A stretch of 64,000 bases of DNA from Papiliotrema nemorosa (Eukaryota; Basidiomycota; Tremellomycetes; Tremellales; Rhynchogastremaceae), in the NCBI GenBank assembly GCA_032158125.1, contig JASKOT010000019.1, positions 124,001-188,000 of the forward strand, read 5' to 3'. The notes below the pieces were generated by a model, which did no database searches, was not told where the DNA came from, and saw only the letters and a program-made list of their open reading frames with translations. Position 1 is the first letter of the stretch, and every line of letters begins with the position of its first letter. Shown in pieces: positions 48,427 to 58,888 of this stretch. Position numbers and translations under genes: made by a program.

Positions 48427-49440
48427 TCATTCGCACTCATACCACCCAAATACCGAGTCCTCCATGTCCGTCGATTTAACGTAGAAGGTGTCTGATCCCC
48501 CGAGAGGAGCCAACAGTGATCTTGTAACGGAGTTTTGGACTCCGTCTTTGGTCCCAGTGATCGTAGTATCAAATCGTACGAAGCGGGTGTCCAAAATCTC
48601 GGAGGACTCCTCGGGTCCGACTGTGTTGTCTGTCAAGTTGGGGTGAGTCCCAGGAACAATTTTGGTTTCCGAGGAGAATGAGTCTGATCCCTTGAGCTCT
48701 TTCAAATCCTTCTTGAGGTAGAATGTGATCCAACCGTATGAGCTTTTGATGAATTCTGTTTCCTGCAATACATCAGGCTGGCTCTTTCTCGCATCTTTGA
48801 GCAAATCTTGCAGAATGCCTTTGCCGATCCGTCGACCTGCTCCCTCAAGCAATGTTGCCCAATATGGCTTTCGAAGCTCAGAGTCCATGTGCTGTTCGAT
48901 GTCATCGATCTTTGGCACGAGACTCGAGAACTCAGTCTTAAACTCTGGATCCAAGCACACTGTTAATTTTCGAGGCGAGGACAAAGATGGGACGGTTTCG
49001 GTGTGCTCGCTAAAGTCTGGAACAACCAAGGACTTGAGCTTGTGACCCGTTCCGCTCAAGTCGATGTTTAGCGTGATGGCAGGAACGATCTGGCTTTTTC
49101 TCTCCACCTGTTCAGTGAACTCCTGGAGCTCTACCAGGTTGATAGACTTCTCCGAGAGCCACTTGGTCAATCTTATGTCCAACTCTGCTTCAGTCGCTCT
49201 CGCGAATTCCTCGTCCTCCAAGAACGCTTTTTTGGTGTCCACAGTCTGCAACAATGTAGTCAGAACAGACTGAGTCTCTTCTAGGATCTCGCGTCCAAGC
49301 TCGCTTTGAGGATTAAAGCTTAGATAAGTCCCGCTCAAACTGATCTGCGGCTTGATCGTGAGCACCGGTTCATGAGTGGAAGCGTCATGTGTCGCTTGAA
49401 GGTTGGATCGTATTGAATGCTCAGATTGCACGTCTGCCAT
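48427..49440 (-). CDS. Orphan array gene C, 337 residues, unknown function
   Basis: A single intronless frame; the ATG at 49440 (MADVQSEHSIRSNLQ) is preferred to an in-frame ATG at 49530 because the extra residues look like leader. The protein starts with a short disordered region, then a beta strand VLTIKPQISLSG, a helix (GREILEETQSVLTTLLQ), the element LTKWLSEKSINLVELQEF, a second beta section (AITLNIDLSG), and a helix WATLLEGAGRRIGKGILQD before an FYLKKDL strand. Gene D has the same order of elements, with VFSVKPIVTF and LSHLWDKKYINVAQGERF in matching places. I infer that C and D are diverged paralogs. Function and localisation are unknown; no signal peptide or membrane helix is present. 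Confidence 0.72.
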   Translation of the reverse strand: MADVQSEHSIRSNLQATHDASTHEPVLTIKPQISLSGTYLSFNPQSELGREILEETQSVLTTLLQTVDTKKAFLEDEEFARATEAELDIRLTKWLSEKSINLVELQEFTEQVERKSQIVPAITLNIDLSGTGHKLKSLVVPDFSEHTETVPSLSSPRKLTVCLDPEFKTEFSSLVPKIDDIEQHMDSELRKPYWATLLEGAGRRIGKGILQDLLKDARKSQPDVLQETEFIKSSYGWITFYLKKDLKELKGSDSFSSETKIVPGTHPNLTDNTVGPEESSEILDTRFVRFDTTITGTKDGVQNSVTRSLLAPLGGSDTFYVKSTDMEDSVFGWYECE

Positions 49441-49544
49441 TCTGAGAATTTGTAGAGATAGTGATTGATAGAAACTGGGCCGTTTAATTGGTGACGGTGA
49501 TATAGTGCTGTCGAATCTCCTATGCGGCAAAGGTGGCCGTCCCC

Positions 49545-49772
49545 TCAGACAGGTTTTGACGGCTCACAAAGGAAGGCCCACGTCGTAATGAGGTCGGAGT
49601 TATTGTGGAGCTCGATCGAGTCGCCCATACGCGTGTTGAACTCGTCATTGACCCTCTGCATGGTCTGCATGGGGTCTGAAACAGCGAATACTCGCCCTTC
49701 TAGGACAAAGGACGCTTCTTGCTTCTGCACGCTAGAGAATGGCCCTCGAATAACCGGTCTGATTACCGGCAT
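49545..49772 (-). CDS. Small orphan ORF of 75 residues
   Basis: The frame runs from the ATG at 49772 (MPVIRPVIRGPFSSVQ) to a stop at 49545-49547, immediately upstream of gene C and on the same strand. It has balanced composition and no motif I know. It could be a small gene of the array, a remnant of another array member (it reads like the end of one: DLITTWAFLCEPSKPV), or chance. It is divergent from, and very close to, the dehydrogenase gene. Confidence 0.35.
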   Translation of the reverse strand: MPVIRPVIRGPFSSVQKQEASFVLEGRVFAVSDPMQTMQRVNDEFNTRMGDSIELHNNSDLITTWAFLCEPSKPV

Positions 49773-49848
49773 TATCCGGTCCACATGATGTTTTTGACAA
49801 CACCATCATCGACATTGCAGTATCTCTTCGTATTAGGGTCCTACGCAA

Positions 49849-50852
49849 ATGTATGCTCCACCGACGGACCTGTCCCACAGGTCATTTGTGATCATTGGAG
49901 CGGGAACACTAGGTCGAAGAATCGCTCTCATGTGGTTGACACGACCCGACACAATTGTTCATCTCCAGTTTGTCTCTTTTCTGCACGATCCTAGCTCATG
50001 CATCAGTGATACTCGCCCAGAGACTTTGCACGATGCAAAAGAATATATCGATCAGACGCTACCGTCAACCATCGCATCCCGCGTCCCAGAGGGGAGCCCG
50101 GGGACACTCAAACTGTTCGAGAACCGCGCAGAAGCGCTCAAAGGCGCATGGATCGTCGTCGATTGTATACCCGAAATTCAACAAGCCAAGATTGATCTAC
50201 TAGGAGAAGTGGATAAGGCTTTGCGCGAAGACGTAATCATAGCGACCAACAGCTCGTCATATATGGCTCGCGAGATCGTTGAAAAGGTCAACTTTCGGGA
50301 CAGGGTGATCAACACGCACTATTACTGGCCGCCCGAACAAGTGTAGGTCCTCGACCAGAGTTGGACTAACAGAAGACCTGTGGAGATTATGCCCAGTGCA
50401 GAGACGCATGAGAGTATAGCGCCATTACTTGTGAGGGAATCCAAACGTCATGGTCTCGTGCCTTCCCTCGCGTAAGACAAGCCAAGATTACGGGACGCTA
50501 ACTCGAAGGCGCAAAGAGTCTCTCGGGCTAATAGCTAATCGGTAAATACTTTCTCTTGGTCTGCTAATCAGCTAGTATATGGGCTGCAATCAAACGTGAA
50601 TCTCTTTTGGTGGTCGCTGAAGGGGTATCCACGCCTCAGGAGATCGATGGGCTGGTTGAATCGGCACTTGGACTTCGACCGTTTGCCAAGATGGACATTG
50701 TAGGCTTGGACGTAGTCAAGGATATCGAAGAGCACTACCTCAATGTCCGTCCCGACGTCACTCGCCGTGAGGTCATTGACGTACTTGACGGATATATCGA
50801 GAAAGGTCGCCTAGGCGTCAAGAGTGGAGAAGGTTTTTACGGATATTCGTGA
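49849..50852 (+). CDS. 3-hydroxyacyl-CoA dehydrogenase family protein
   Basis: Five exons join in frame: 49849-49967, 50007-50342, 50376-50471, a 33-nt microexon 50509-50541, and 50576-50852. The N-terminus has the NAD-binding loop VIIGAGTLGRR. Next come the family motifs AWIVVDCIPE, TNSSSY and NTHYYWPPEQVPVEIMPS. The microexon restores KESLGLIANRIWAAIKRE, matching the conserved end of the NAD domain (KESTGFIFNRIW-like). The C-terminal domain is DGLVESALGLRPFAKMDIVGLD and ends at KSGEGFYGYS. Members oxidise L-3-hydroxyacyl-CoA or related hydroxy acids. Introns are 39, 33, 37 and 34 nt, near the shortest seen in fungi. This is the only housekeeping-type gene inside the orphan array and lies on the opposite strand. 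Confidence 0.88.
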
Positions 50853-50971
50853 TGACTGCTGCATCGCGAGTAGCCTGGCTGACAGTCTTGTTAAAGTTGT
50901 ATATCCGCATCATACATACGTTCATCATACTCCTAGTATACGCCCGGACTACCCACCACTCATATGACATA

Positions 50972-51838
50972 CTAGACCGTCACTTTGAACGACAAGTCCG
51001 ACGGTTCATCTTCCGTGTCTGCCTCCTGGGTTGAGGATGACGAACCGTCTTGACGTTTGATAGTGAAGGTCACTTTGGTGATCAGGTCCCCATTCTCTTC
51101 GACTTCCGACTCCACCGTTGTAGAGCTGACAGGTGTCGGAAAGCATTCGAAGATAGCTTTCAATGACTCATCTTTCGCTTCCATCTCCTTGAAAGCAGTT
51201 TGAGTGGCTTTCGACAGAACGTGAGACCAGGTGGCTGTGGTAGTCCCGAACGGCCGCTCTTCCTCCATCTCGTCCACCATCTTCTGTAGCAGCTGCTTTT
51301 TGCAGCGACTAGAGGGGCTTATGACTTCTCCATCGAATGTAGTATCCGGCAAAAGCAGCCCGATCGCTCTCTTCGCCTCTTCTGACACATGCTCCTCGTG
51401 TATGTCTTTCCTCTCTTGATGTGTCATCAACTCGAGTTCAAACCTTTCACCTTGAGCCACGTTGATATACTTCTTGTCCCAAAGATGGGATAAATCCAGA
51501 CCAATCAAGGCGTCTGTGCAAGCTGAATCCAGGGTGTGTCGTAGATGGTCCAGTCGACCAGTCAGAACAGCGATTTCATAATGGTCATCCTCTTCGCTCG
51601 AAAACAGCTTATGGAGCTGTGATCGGCATGTATTTAGCATCATTTCGCTGGTAGGACTATCCGGTCTTCGGAACTCCTTCTCTTCCGCTGGTCCAGCCTG
51701 AAAAGTCACGATGGGTTTGACCGAGAAGACGTAGGAATCGAGTTCCTTGTTGTACTTCATCATCAGATTGGTCAAGCAGGCGGTTTTGACTCTGCTATTG
51801 TCCAAACTCGAGACATCTTGTGATTGTACTTGATTCAT
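50972..51838 (-). CDS. Orphan array gene D, 288 residues, unknown function
   Basis: A single intronless frame from the ATG at 51838 (MNQVQSQDVSSLDNSR). The layout is a beta strand YVFSVKPIVTFQAG, a helix (SEMMLNTCRSQLHKLFS), the element LSHLWDKKYINVAQGERFEL, a helical middle (KKQLLQKMVDEMEEERPF, TWSHVLSKATQTAFKEM), a beta strand TKVTFTIKRQDG, and an acidic Ser-rich end. The same order is seen in gene C. No known domain, membrane helix or signal peptide is present. It lies tail to tail with the dehydrogenase, 119 bp away. Confidence 0.72.
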   Translation of the reverse strand: MNQVQSQDVSSLDNSRVKTACLTNLMMKYNKELDSYVFSVKPIVTFQAGPAEEKEFRRPDSPTSEMMLNTCRSQLHKLFSSEEDDHYEIAVLTGRLDHLRHTLDSACTDALIGLDLSHLWDKKYINVAQGERFELELMTHQERKDIHEEHVSEEAKRAIGLLLPDTTFDGEVISPSSRCKKQLLQKMVDEMEEERPFGTTTATWSHVLSKATQTAFKEMEAKDESLKAIFECFPTPVSSTTVESEVEENGDLITKVTFTIKRQDGSSSSTQEADTEDEPSDLSFKVTV

Positions 51839-52285
51839 GTTGTTGTCGATGTTGTAGGTTCGTCCGTTCTGTAATCATCGAGGGAGCTCTGCGAGATGCA
51901 AGTCGCAGAGGATGAGACTATCAATCCTTCAGCCAGGAAGCGGTATAAATAGCTGTTGCGGCTCGACCGTCGAGGCGACACAGAAGAGCTACAAGACCGA
52001 GATGCGCGCCATCCTTTGATCACAGCCATAAGACTGTGGCAAGACCAACGGGTAGTGGCCGATGAGATGTGTCACGTAGCGAAGGATCAAAGGTGAACAC
52101 AATGATTCAGTTCAGCTGAAACGACAGACCGCTGGGTAAGCGATATACATGGTGCTGCTCCTCTATACCCGACCAGACTCAGCTCCAAAATCAAGCAAGC
52201 GATGTAAGCGATTCGGTGAGATCGATCGGAATCGTGTTTGCTCGTCATGCCAGAACCCCCGGCGACTCAGTCTCCGCGGACAGTG
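51839..52285. other. Intergenic spacer in the orphan array
   Basis: A 447-bp spacer between orphan genes D and E. Nothing recognisable. Confidence 0.4.
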
Positions 52286-52993
52286 TTAGACCGCTTGCCA
52301 ATGACCTGGGAAGGATTGAGAAGGCGGCTCGTTGATCACCCTCTGACATTTTGCAGTATCAGGGGGCATCAATCCATTAGGCATACCTCTCCTCGCTGTC
52401 GAGCCACACAAAGTGACTATTGGCTCAATGAGTGGAACAAACTTACTCTTCGTCGAAAGGTACTGCACACGCAGCACCCGGCCAACCAGTTCTAAGCTCT
52501 CTCGATGAGCGGTCGAGAGAGTCAATCGAGCCGCCTCCGATCCTCCCTCGCCGTCACCCTGGAAGTGACCATTTGCTGGGCCAATGATATTCACCCAAAA
52601 CCCACCTTCACCCGTGTCGAACAAGACTTGCATGAATTCCCAGCTTTTCGGGATCCCGATGGGCAGTGCGAAATCAATGTCGTCAGGAGGACTATAGGCC
52701 CCTTCACTGGCGATCATGGCTTTTTTGTACCATTCTCTTGCCGTTTCGCGCAGCGTGAATTTGATCACTTCAGCTGCCGAGTCAGGATCTTGGGATACGA
52801 GAGCCTGCACCACGTGCTTGACGTAGCTCAAAGCGACCTCTTTCTTCATTGGCACACAGTGATCATCGCTGCTGACCCTTGCTGTGTCCCTATCATATGT
52901 GGTGGGGATCTGCAATTGTATCGCAGACGACGAACATTGGTCCGGTGCGGGAGTCACACCGAAACGTTGATTGTAGGCCAACAAGGAGTGCAT
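52286..52993 (-). CDS. Orphan array gene E, ~235 residues, unknown function
   Basis: The frame starts at the ATG at 52993 (MHSLLAYNQRFGVTPA); it is open further upstream and an additional 5' exon is possible. The protein has a helical segment (SYVKHVVQALVSQDPDSA, then KFTLRETAREWYKKAM) followed by beta-rich FALPIGIPKSWEFMQ and GEGGFWVNIIGPANG, and a poorly ordered end. The GGFW motif recalls GGFWQVS in the orphan at 4128-5483. No known domain. It is the rightmost gene of the orphan array and is 278 bp from ADI1 on the same strand. Confidence 0.6.
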   Translation of the reverse strand: MHSLLAYNQRFGVTPAPDQCSSSAIQLQIPTTYDRDTARVSSDDHCVPMKKEVALSYVKHVVQALVSQDPDSAAEVIKFTLRETAREWYKKAMIASEGAYSPPDDIDFALPIGIPKSWEFMQVLFDTGEGGFWVNIIGPANGHFQGDGEGGSEAARLTLSTAHRESLELVGRVLRVQYLSTKSKFVPLIEPIVTLCGSTARRGMPNGLMPPDTAKCQRVINEPPSQSFPGHWQAV

Positions 52994-53271
52994 ATCGGTT
53001 CTCACAGAAGTTTGCTGCTGATGATGAGCGGTCGAATGGTGTAAAGGTACATGAAGCAGTGGCGGAGACCATGCGGATCGAATTCGTACAGTGGGGAGGG
53101 GCCTCTGAGGTCCAAGTCGTTCTCTGCAAATTCAAGTCAAAGATCCCTATTTCAACACGCGTCAGGGAGCATCAGCGTGCTTCTCCCATTCTAAATTGCC
53201 CTGAGTGGTGTGTCGCTCATGACATCCAAGAACGGATCTCCAATATAGCGTTGCATTGGGCTTGCTAGTCA

Positions 53272-54070
53272 TTACTTCTTGCTGTCAAGCTCGTCGAGAT
53301 ACTCCTTCCTCGCCTGTCTTCCGTCGGTATCTGATGCTGACCTTGAGTATGGCGTCCATTTGGGCTCATCCTGGAACAACCTCATGGCAGTGATTGTGTT
53401 TTTGGAATCGACAGTGAATCGGTGGTAAATCCTAGGATTGTCAGTGTCTGATCACCGATTCGGCGACGACTCACCCAGCCGGTAGTACGATCAAGTCGCC
53501 TGCCTCCAACCCTATCCTGATCCATCTTTCGTTATGTGGCGCACGATGCCCTCGCACGTCAAAATAGCCAGATCCAGCTAGGATATAGCGGATTTCCTCA
53601 TCCTCGTGCAGATGTCTGGGGCGTCGTCAGTCCGGGCATCCGGCCATGCTGAAAACGACTGACTCATCGAAGAAGGATTTGATTTTCGATTCATACAGGT
53701 CGCCCAGGCCGTCCTTGGTCACCGTTATTGTGTCCCGCTGCATTGTCAGCCGATCCAGAGATACTCATCAGGCGTAGCCCATATTGTGGAGAAGATACGA
53801 ACGTTCTTGTATCCCCTCTCTTTGGCGAATGCATTGATATTTTGCTCCCAGTGCCCAGCCTGATCTATCGGAAACTCCTTGTAAATCACACCAAGATCTG
53901 AGAGAGTATCCAGGGATACATCCGTGCCAGAATGATGCTCTTCTCGCTGGTCTCCACTGGTCCAATGAGCAATGGTACATTTGAGGGACCATTGGGCGAC
54001 CTGGCGAGCGCGTCGCAGCTTCAGAGATGCTGTAGACTCACGGCTGATCGTCGTAGATATAAGCCTTCAT
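53272..54070 (-). CDS. ADI1: Acireductone dioxygenase (methionine salvage)
   Basis: Five exons join from the ATG at 54070 ([17 protein letters not shown]) to the TAA at 53272-53274, about 180 residues, the usual length. The cupin metal ligands are all visible: His, His and Glu in [12 protein letters not shown], and the last His in GIYHRFTVD. Other family blocks are [41 protein letters not shown] and [15 protein letters not shown]. With Fe2+ the enzyme makes the methionine precursor keto acid in the methylthioadenosine cycle; with Ni2+ it gives an off-pathway product. One intron has the weaker donor GTTCGT. Confidence 0.95.
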
Positions 54071-54429
54071 TTTGTTTGATGAAGTGGACTCAGTTACCGA
54101 TTGTTGAGAGAGGGATGCAACAAGGAGAAAAGGTCTCGACAAGGTGTGATTCATGCTCATTTCCATCTCGGCCATCCCCCCCTACCATCATCGGCGATCG
54201 CCGCTTCCCTTCGTCATACCCCCGGTGGCATGGAGGGTCTTGAGTCACATACGGAAGCAAGATGAGCTTGCTATTCTGCCAAAGTGATCCAAATTTGACC
54301 GGCATACATTGACATTTGTTAAAATGTGCATCGGGTTGAGCTAAAGTTGGGCATCCCGCCATTCATCGCCCCCATAATGTTCCTGCGAAACAATACCCTC
54401 GCTGAAAGCTCAGAGAAGTCCAATTTCTG
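54071..54429. other. Intergenic region between ADI1 and the sugar transporter
   Basis: A 359-bp upstream flank of ADI1 and downstream flank of the transporter. It contains a C-rich run (54176-54183) but no element I can name. Confidence 0.4.
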
Positions 54430-56338
54430 CTAGGCTTTCTTGATCTCGTCTTCATAAACTACTCCCTTGTCCGACTCTGTGGCTCCCAAAGCCTCTAGTC
54501 GTGTGATCTCCGCTCGCGCTTTGATCGCCGCTTCGGTCTCCAAAGCCTGTTGTCTGGTTTCTTCCGACTCGTAGAGCATCGTCGCCTCTTCCACCGTCAA
54601 TCCCTTTGTCTCTTTCATGAAGAACCAGTAAATGCCGAGGAAGTACACCAAGGCTGCCACGTAGACGAAGTAGTATTTCCAGGCAATTGCCTTGAGGGCG
54701 ATGGGATTGACGAAGTTGTTGAAGGCGAGCCAGGAATTGGTGGTGAGGAGATAAAGCGATACCGTCTTGGCTCGGAGAGACGTTGGAGTGATCTCTGTGA
54801 CATAAAGGAAGGGAACCGGAGTGAGGCAAGAAGCATAGAAGCCGGAGAAGAGGAAGATGAAGGGAACAAGAGCAAGACCGATCGACTGTTCTCGATGGGT
54901 GGCGTAAGCGCCAGAAATCCCTGTGACGATGACGAAGGAGAGGAGCATGCCGCAGAAGCCAAAGAGGATCAAAGATCGCCGACCGACTCGCTCAACAAGA
55001 GTCGCACCAACTATGGCACAAATGGTATTCCAGATTGAAAGTCCACCGTTGATCCCGGTGGTCTCGGCTGGCTTGGTGATTCCAACCTGTTTCAAGACCG
55101 GTACTAGGAAGTATTGTACAACCCCATTGCCGGCGAGTTGTGCAGATGAGGCCATGGTTATGGCGATGAACACTCGTCTTCGATTGGAGGGGGTTTTGAT
55201 CATATCCGACCACGTAGTGGACCCGACCACCTTTTCCAGCTCCAAGCCAGCCTTTATTTCGGCGACTTCATGGATGACCAGTTCGTCATCTTTAGCTCCG
55301 TTCGCGCTAAGATCAACAGGCGCCTTCTGGAACGACCGGCAAACAACTCACTGATAAGTCGCCAGAATTTCGAGGGCTTCTGCCTCTCGCCCTTGTTTCA
55401 ACAGCCATCGTGGAGATTCAGGGACGAAGATTGCAAGAAGAAGACAGATCGGTCCAACTCCCTGGAGCAAAGCGGGGATCTTCCATTGCCAAGAGCTTCC
55501 TTCCTTGGGGTAATAGACCATTCCGAATACAAACCAGCTCGCTAGGATAGACCCCACCTAGAGGTGTGAGTTCTCCTCACACACTGTGCGTAGATGGCGC
55601 CAAGACGCACATTGAACATGATCATCATGAAGGATGAACACATGTGTCGGATTCGAGGGTGGGCCAGCTCGGGAATCAGGGTGGCCGCTGTGATCTCTGT
55701 GTTCGATTAGCGTCATTGCAACACATGGAATCCTCCGACACTAACGAGCAACTGCAGTTCCGACCCCAAGAATCACTCGAGCTCCAATGAACATAGACCT
55801 GTTGTGGGAAAGTCCGGCCACTACGGCGCCGATGATCATGAGGATAGCCCCCGCTACCTGAAACATATCAGTTGACGTTATCTGGAGCTCAAGGACCAAC
55901 GTACCATACCAATCCGCCGACCGAAACGGTCGTTAATGAAGGCAGCGACCGGGGCAGTGGCGATCTTGGGTCTGGCTTGTCAGCCGGGCATAACTTGGTA
56001 AGGGAGCGCATTCACAAGTAGTATGCAGCAGCGATGAGACCCAATGTGTAGCCTTCGGGATGACCCATGTCACGTTTCCAGGTCGAGATAGCTTGCAGGC
56101 CTGCGCACTCTCAGCCGGATGGAAGGATCGACTTGTCGATTTGACATACCTGAAAGGACACTTCCATCGTATCCCAAAGAGTAGACGGCGGTGTAACATA
56201 CAGCGATATGCGCCATACCTGCACGTCATCAGTGGACATAAATCTGTTGTTCCCGCTCGACTGACCCCTTCGCATACCCCGGTCTTTCCACCAGGAGGAT
56301 GCTGTATTGTTGACGATATCTGCGGTCGACATGATCAT
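54430..56338 (-). CDS. MFS sugar transporter (lactose/cellodextrin-permease-like)
   Basis: About eight exons run from the ATG at 56338 (MIMSTADIVNNTASSWWKD) to the TAG at 54430-54432, roughly 530 residues and 12 membrane segments. Sugar-porter motifs are clear: LGYDGSVLSGLQAISTW in helix 1, NDRFGRRIGM (loop 2-3 GRR), FVPESPRWLLKQGREAEAL after helix 6, VERVGRRSLILFG in the second half, and KETKGLTVEEATMLYE at the end. The pattern LQAISTWKRDMGHPEG and the short central loop fit the fungal lactose-permease/cellodextrin-type subgroup. It probably imports a disaccharide or hexose with protons. A transcription factor and a GH3 glucosidase lie just beyond, suggesting a shared sugar-use role. Confidence 0.92.
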
Positions 56339-56806
56339 GTTCAGAGATGTCTAAGATGTGTTCGAAATCTGGGTCGGGCTGTCGAATCCGGGCTGTATGA
56401 GCGATACATCGAGTCAAGACTGATCTTAAGTAGTTTTCATTTCATCCGAGATCAATGAGCATTTGGCGAACACAATCATCCCGGAGCGGAGCCTTTGTGG
56501 AGGCCTGAATGAAGATGTGGGGAGGGCCTCAGAGGTGTGGAGCACTTCTATGTGGCGATATCCCACATGTGGCGAAATACCCAATAGGCGATCCGGTTGG
56601 AGAACCCACTTCTCCACCTCACAGCGTACGTTTGATCAATGTGTGAGCGGTACATTCGGAGAAGAAACCGGTCGTCCAGAAATGGGGTGGATGCCTTCTC
56701 CACATCTCTCTGGTGGACAGCAGAGGGGAAGCATATCCGGTAAAACGCAGAATGTCCATCATCGAGACTTTCCAACTTTGTGAATTCATCGAATTGACTT
56801 TCAACG
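56339..56806. promoter_or_regulatory. Shared upstream region of the two MFS transporter genes
   Basis: A 468-bp region between divergent starts. It contains CGGAG-like sequences (for example GATCATCCCGGAGCGG at about 56475-56490) of the sort bound by zinc-finger regulators, but no proven operator. Confidence 0.4.
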
Positions 56807-58673
56807 ATGCACCAAATCTCTCGACAAATCTCCTATGGTGAAGCCGCAGCCTCCATCAGTGCCCTGCCCGACATCACTAGGGGTCAGTCGCGACTGTCAA
56901 CGCAAAGGCAGCAGCAAACAGCGACGACCTCGCATTTCGCCGAAGGGCAAATGGAAGAAAAGTCAATCTCTGAAGTTGAGCCAAACGATCCACTCGCTGG
57001 ATTTCCTGATGGTGGTCTCCGGGTAAGTCATTCAATACCTCAAGGAACTCGAGTTGATGCTGGTATAGGCTTGGTTGGTGGTCGTGGGAGCATTCTGGAC
57101 GGTTTTCTGTGGATTTGGCTTGACGGCGGGAAGTGGCGCGTTCCAGACCATTTATAGCACTTCTATTCTTCCGACATATTCTCAGTGAGTTCGATAGTCG
57201 GAATTCGGACTATGGGTTGAGCTCACCACAGGTCGACTATATCATGGATAACATCGTGAGTAGCGGCTCCAAAGCTTCAAGTGATGGCTGAATCTCTCAG
57301 GACCCAGGCGTTTGTGACTTTTGGACTGGCGTGTTTTACCGGTTCTCTCTTCGACCGCTATGGCCACCGACCTCTAATTGCGACTGGGACATTCTGCCTG
57401 ACCCTTGGATTCTGCATGCTCAGTCTGTGTACGAAATATTATCAGATCCTGGTTGTCCACATTACGCTCATCGCATGGGGCTGTAATTTGCTGTGAGTGC
57501 AACCTTCGCGAGCAGAAAGACAGTCCAGTTGACGGGTGCCAAGATTCATCTGTCCCATGGGAGTTCTGGGTCAATGGTTCTTGCTTCGAAGGGGCATTGC
57601 ATAGTAAGCTCTTGCTGCAAAGGCTTGGCGTGGCTCCTACTGAATCTCACTAGTGGTATCATGAGCACAGGATCATCTCTGGGTGCGGTAGTCTGGCCTT
57701 TACTCCTGGCAAACCTTCCACCACGCAGTCAGTGTTGCCTCTCAGACGGTTGTGTTAGACCGCTAATTTGCAGTCGGCTTTGCCTGGACCTGCAGAGTCA
57801 TGGCGCTTATCTCCCTTTTCTGCGGCATCCTCTCTTTCTTCCTCCTCAAAACACGCCTTCCCCCACGACCATCCGGATCCTTTTTCTATCTGGACGCGTT
57901 CAAGAATCTGCAGTATATCTGTGTCGTGATCAATTACTGGGTAGGCCAGTCGATGAACTTCCAGCTTCTGCTTAGCTCATCGCGTCAGACTTTCTCATTC
58001 GGTTTCTTTGCATTTCTCACATTCATCGGCACATATGGTACGCTTTCGGGTTTTGGGGACTTTGCGCCTTATCTGCTGTGAGTGCTTGACCTCGAGGGTA
58101 GACTGCAAAAGCTCACCTATGTCAGCATTATCCAAAACGCGTGTTCAGCAGTCGGCCGAATTGCGTCTGGAGGCAAGTGTACAAGGAACAGGGCACGATG
58201 TGCTGACGCTTCCAGCCGCCGCAGACCGAATGGGAGTCTACAATGTGGTGACTATTTCAAGCCTGATCATGTGCGTCATGTTCTGGGTATGGAATGCTTG
58301 TACGACCAAGACTGCGTGTATCATTCTCGTCGTTATCCAGGGGGCCGCTGGCGGTGCTTTCGTATCGCTGCAGGCTCCGATGGCTACTCAGACGGCCACG
58401 GACATGCGCTACGGCGGTACTATGGTCGGTCAAGCGCTGTGTGAGTTTTGAAACAAAGACGATGCGCTTATCCTCACAGTCGTTCAGTCCTTCTCACAGC
58501 TCATATGTGGACCCATCTTTGGTGCGGTGCTTGGTACTGGGACTCGCGAGCAGCAATTGGCCAGATTCCCAAGAGCGATCGCGTTGGGAGCTAGCATGAT
58601 CATGATCGCTACAGCAGCTGTAGTTGTAGCCCGTTGGAAAGCTGTAGGCTGGAAAATCCTCGTGAAAACCTGA
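56807..58673 (+). CDS. MFS monocarboxylate-permease-like transporter
   Basis: About nine exons run from the ATG at 56807 (MHQISRQISYGEAAASI) to the TGA at 58671-58673, roughly 470 residues and 12 membrane helices after a Gln/Ser-rich cytosolic N-terminus. The SLC16-type opening DPLAGFPDGGLRAWLVVVGA with GFGLTAGSGAFQTIYST is diagnostic of fungal monocarboxylate permease homologs (Mch family). Later blocks are GLACFTGSLFDRYGHRPLI, MSTGSSLGAVVWPLLL, SFGFFAFLTFIGTYGTLSG and GRIASGVAADRMGVYNV. Many Mch proteins do not transport pyruvate or lactate, so the substrate is open. It is divergent from the sugar transporter and precedes the transcription factor. Confidence 0.86.
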
Positions 58674-58888
58674 TTCATGCTGGGGCGAGCTTCTCTCGCA
58701 ATGTAATGGTACAAGCCATATGAATTTCGCCACATGCCCCATGTCCATTCCGAGATTTACCCCACATCCACATGCTCAAGAACCGATTTACCGCAACTTG
58801 TCCCACTTTGCTTTGTTCGTTTCGCTCAATCTCGCATCGAGTTCCACCGGGGACTATTGCTACAGCACATTCACAGGTGACAGTCCAC

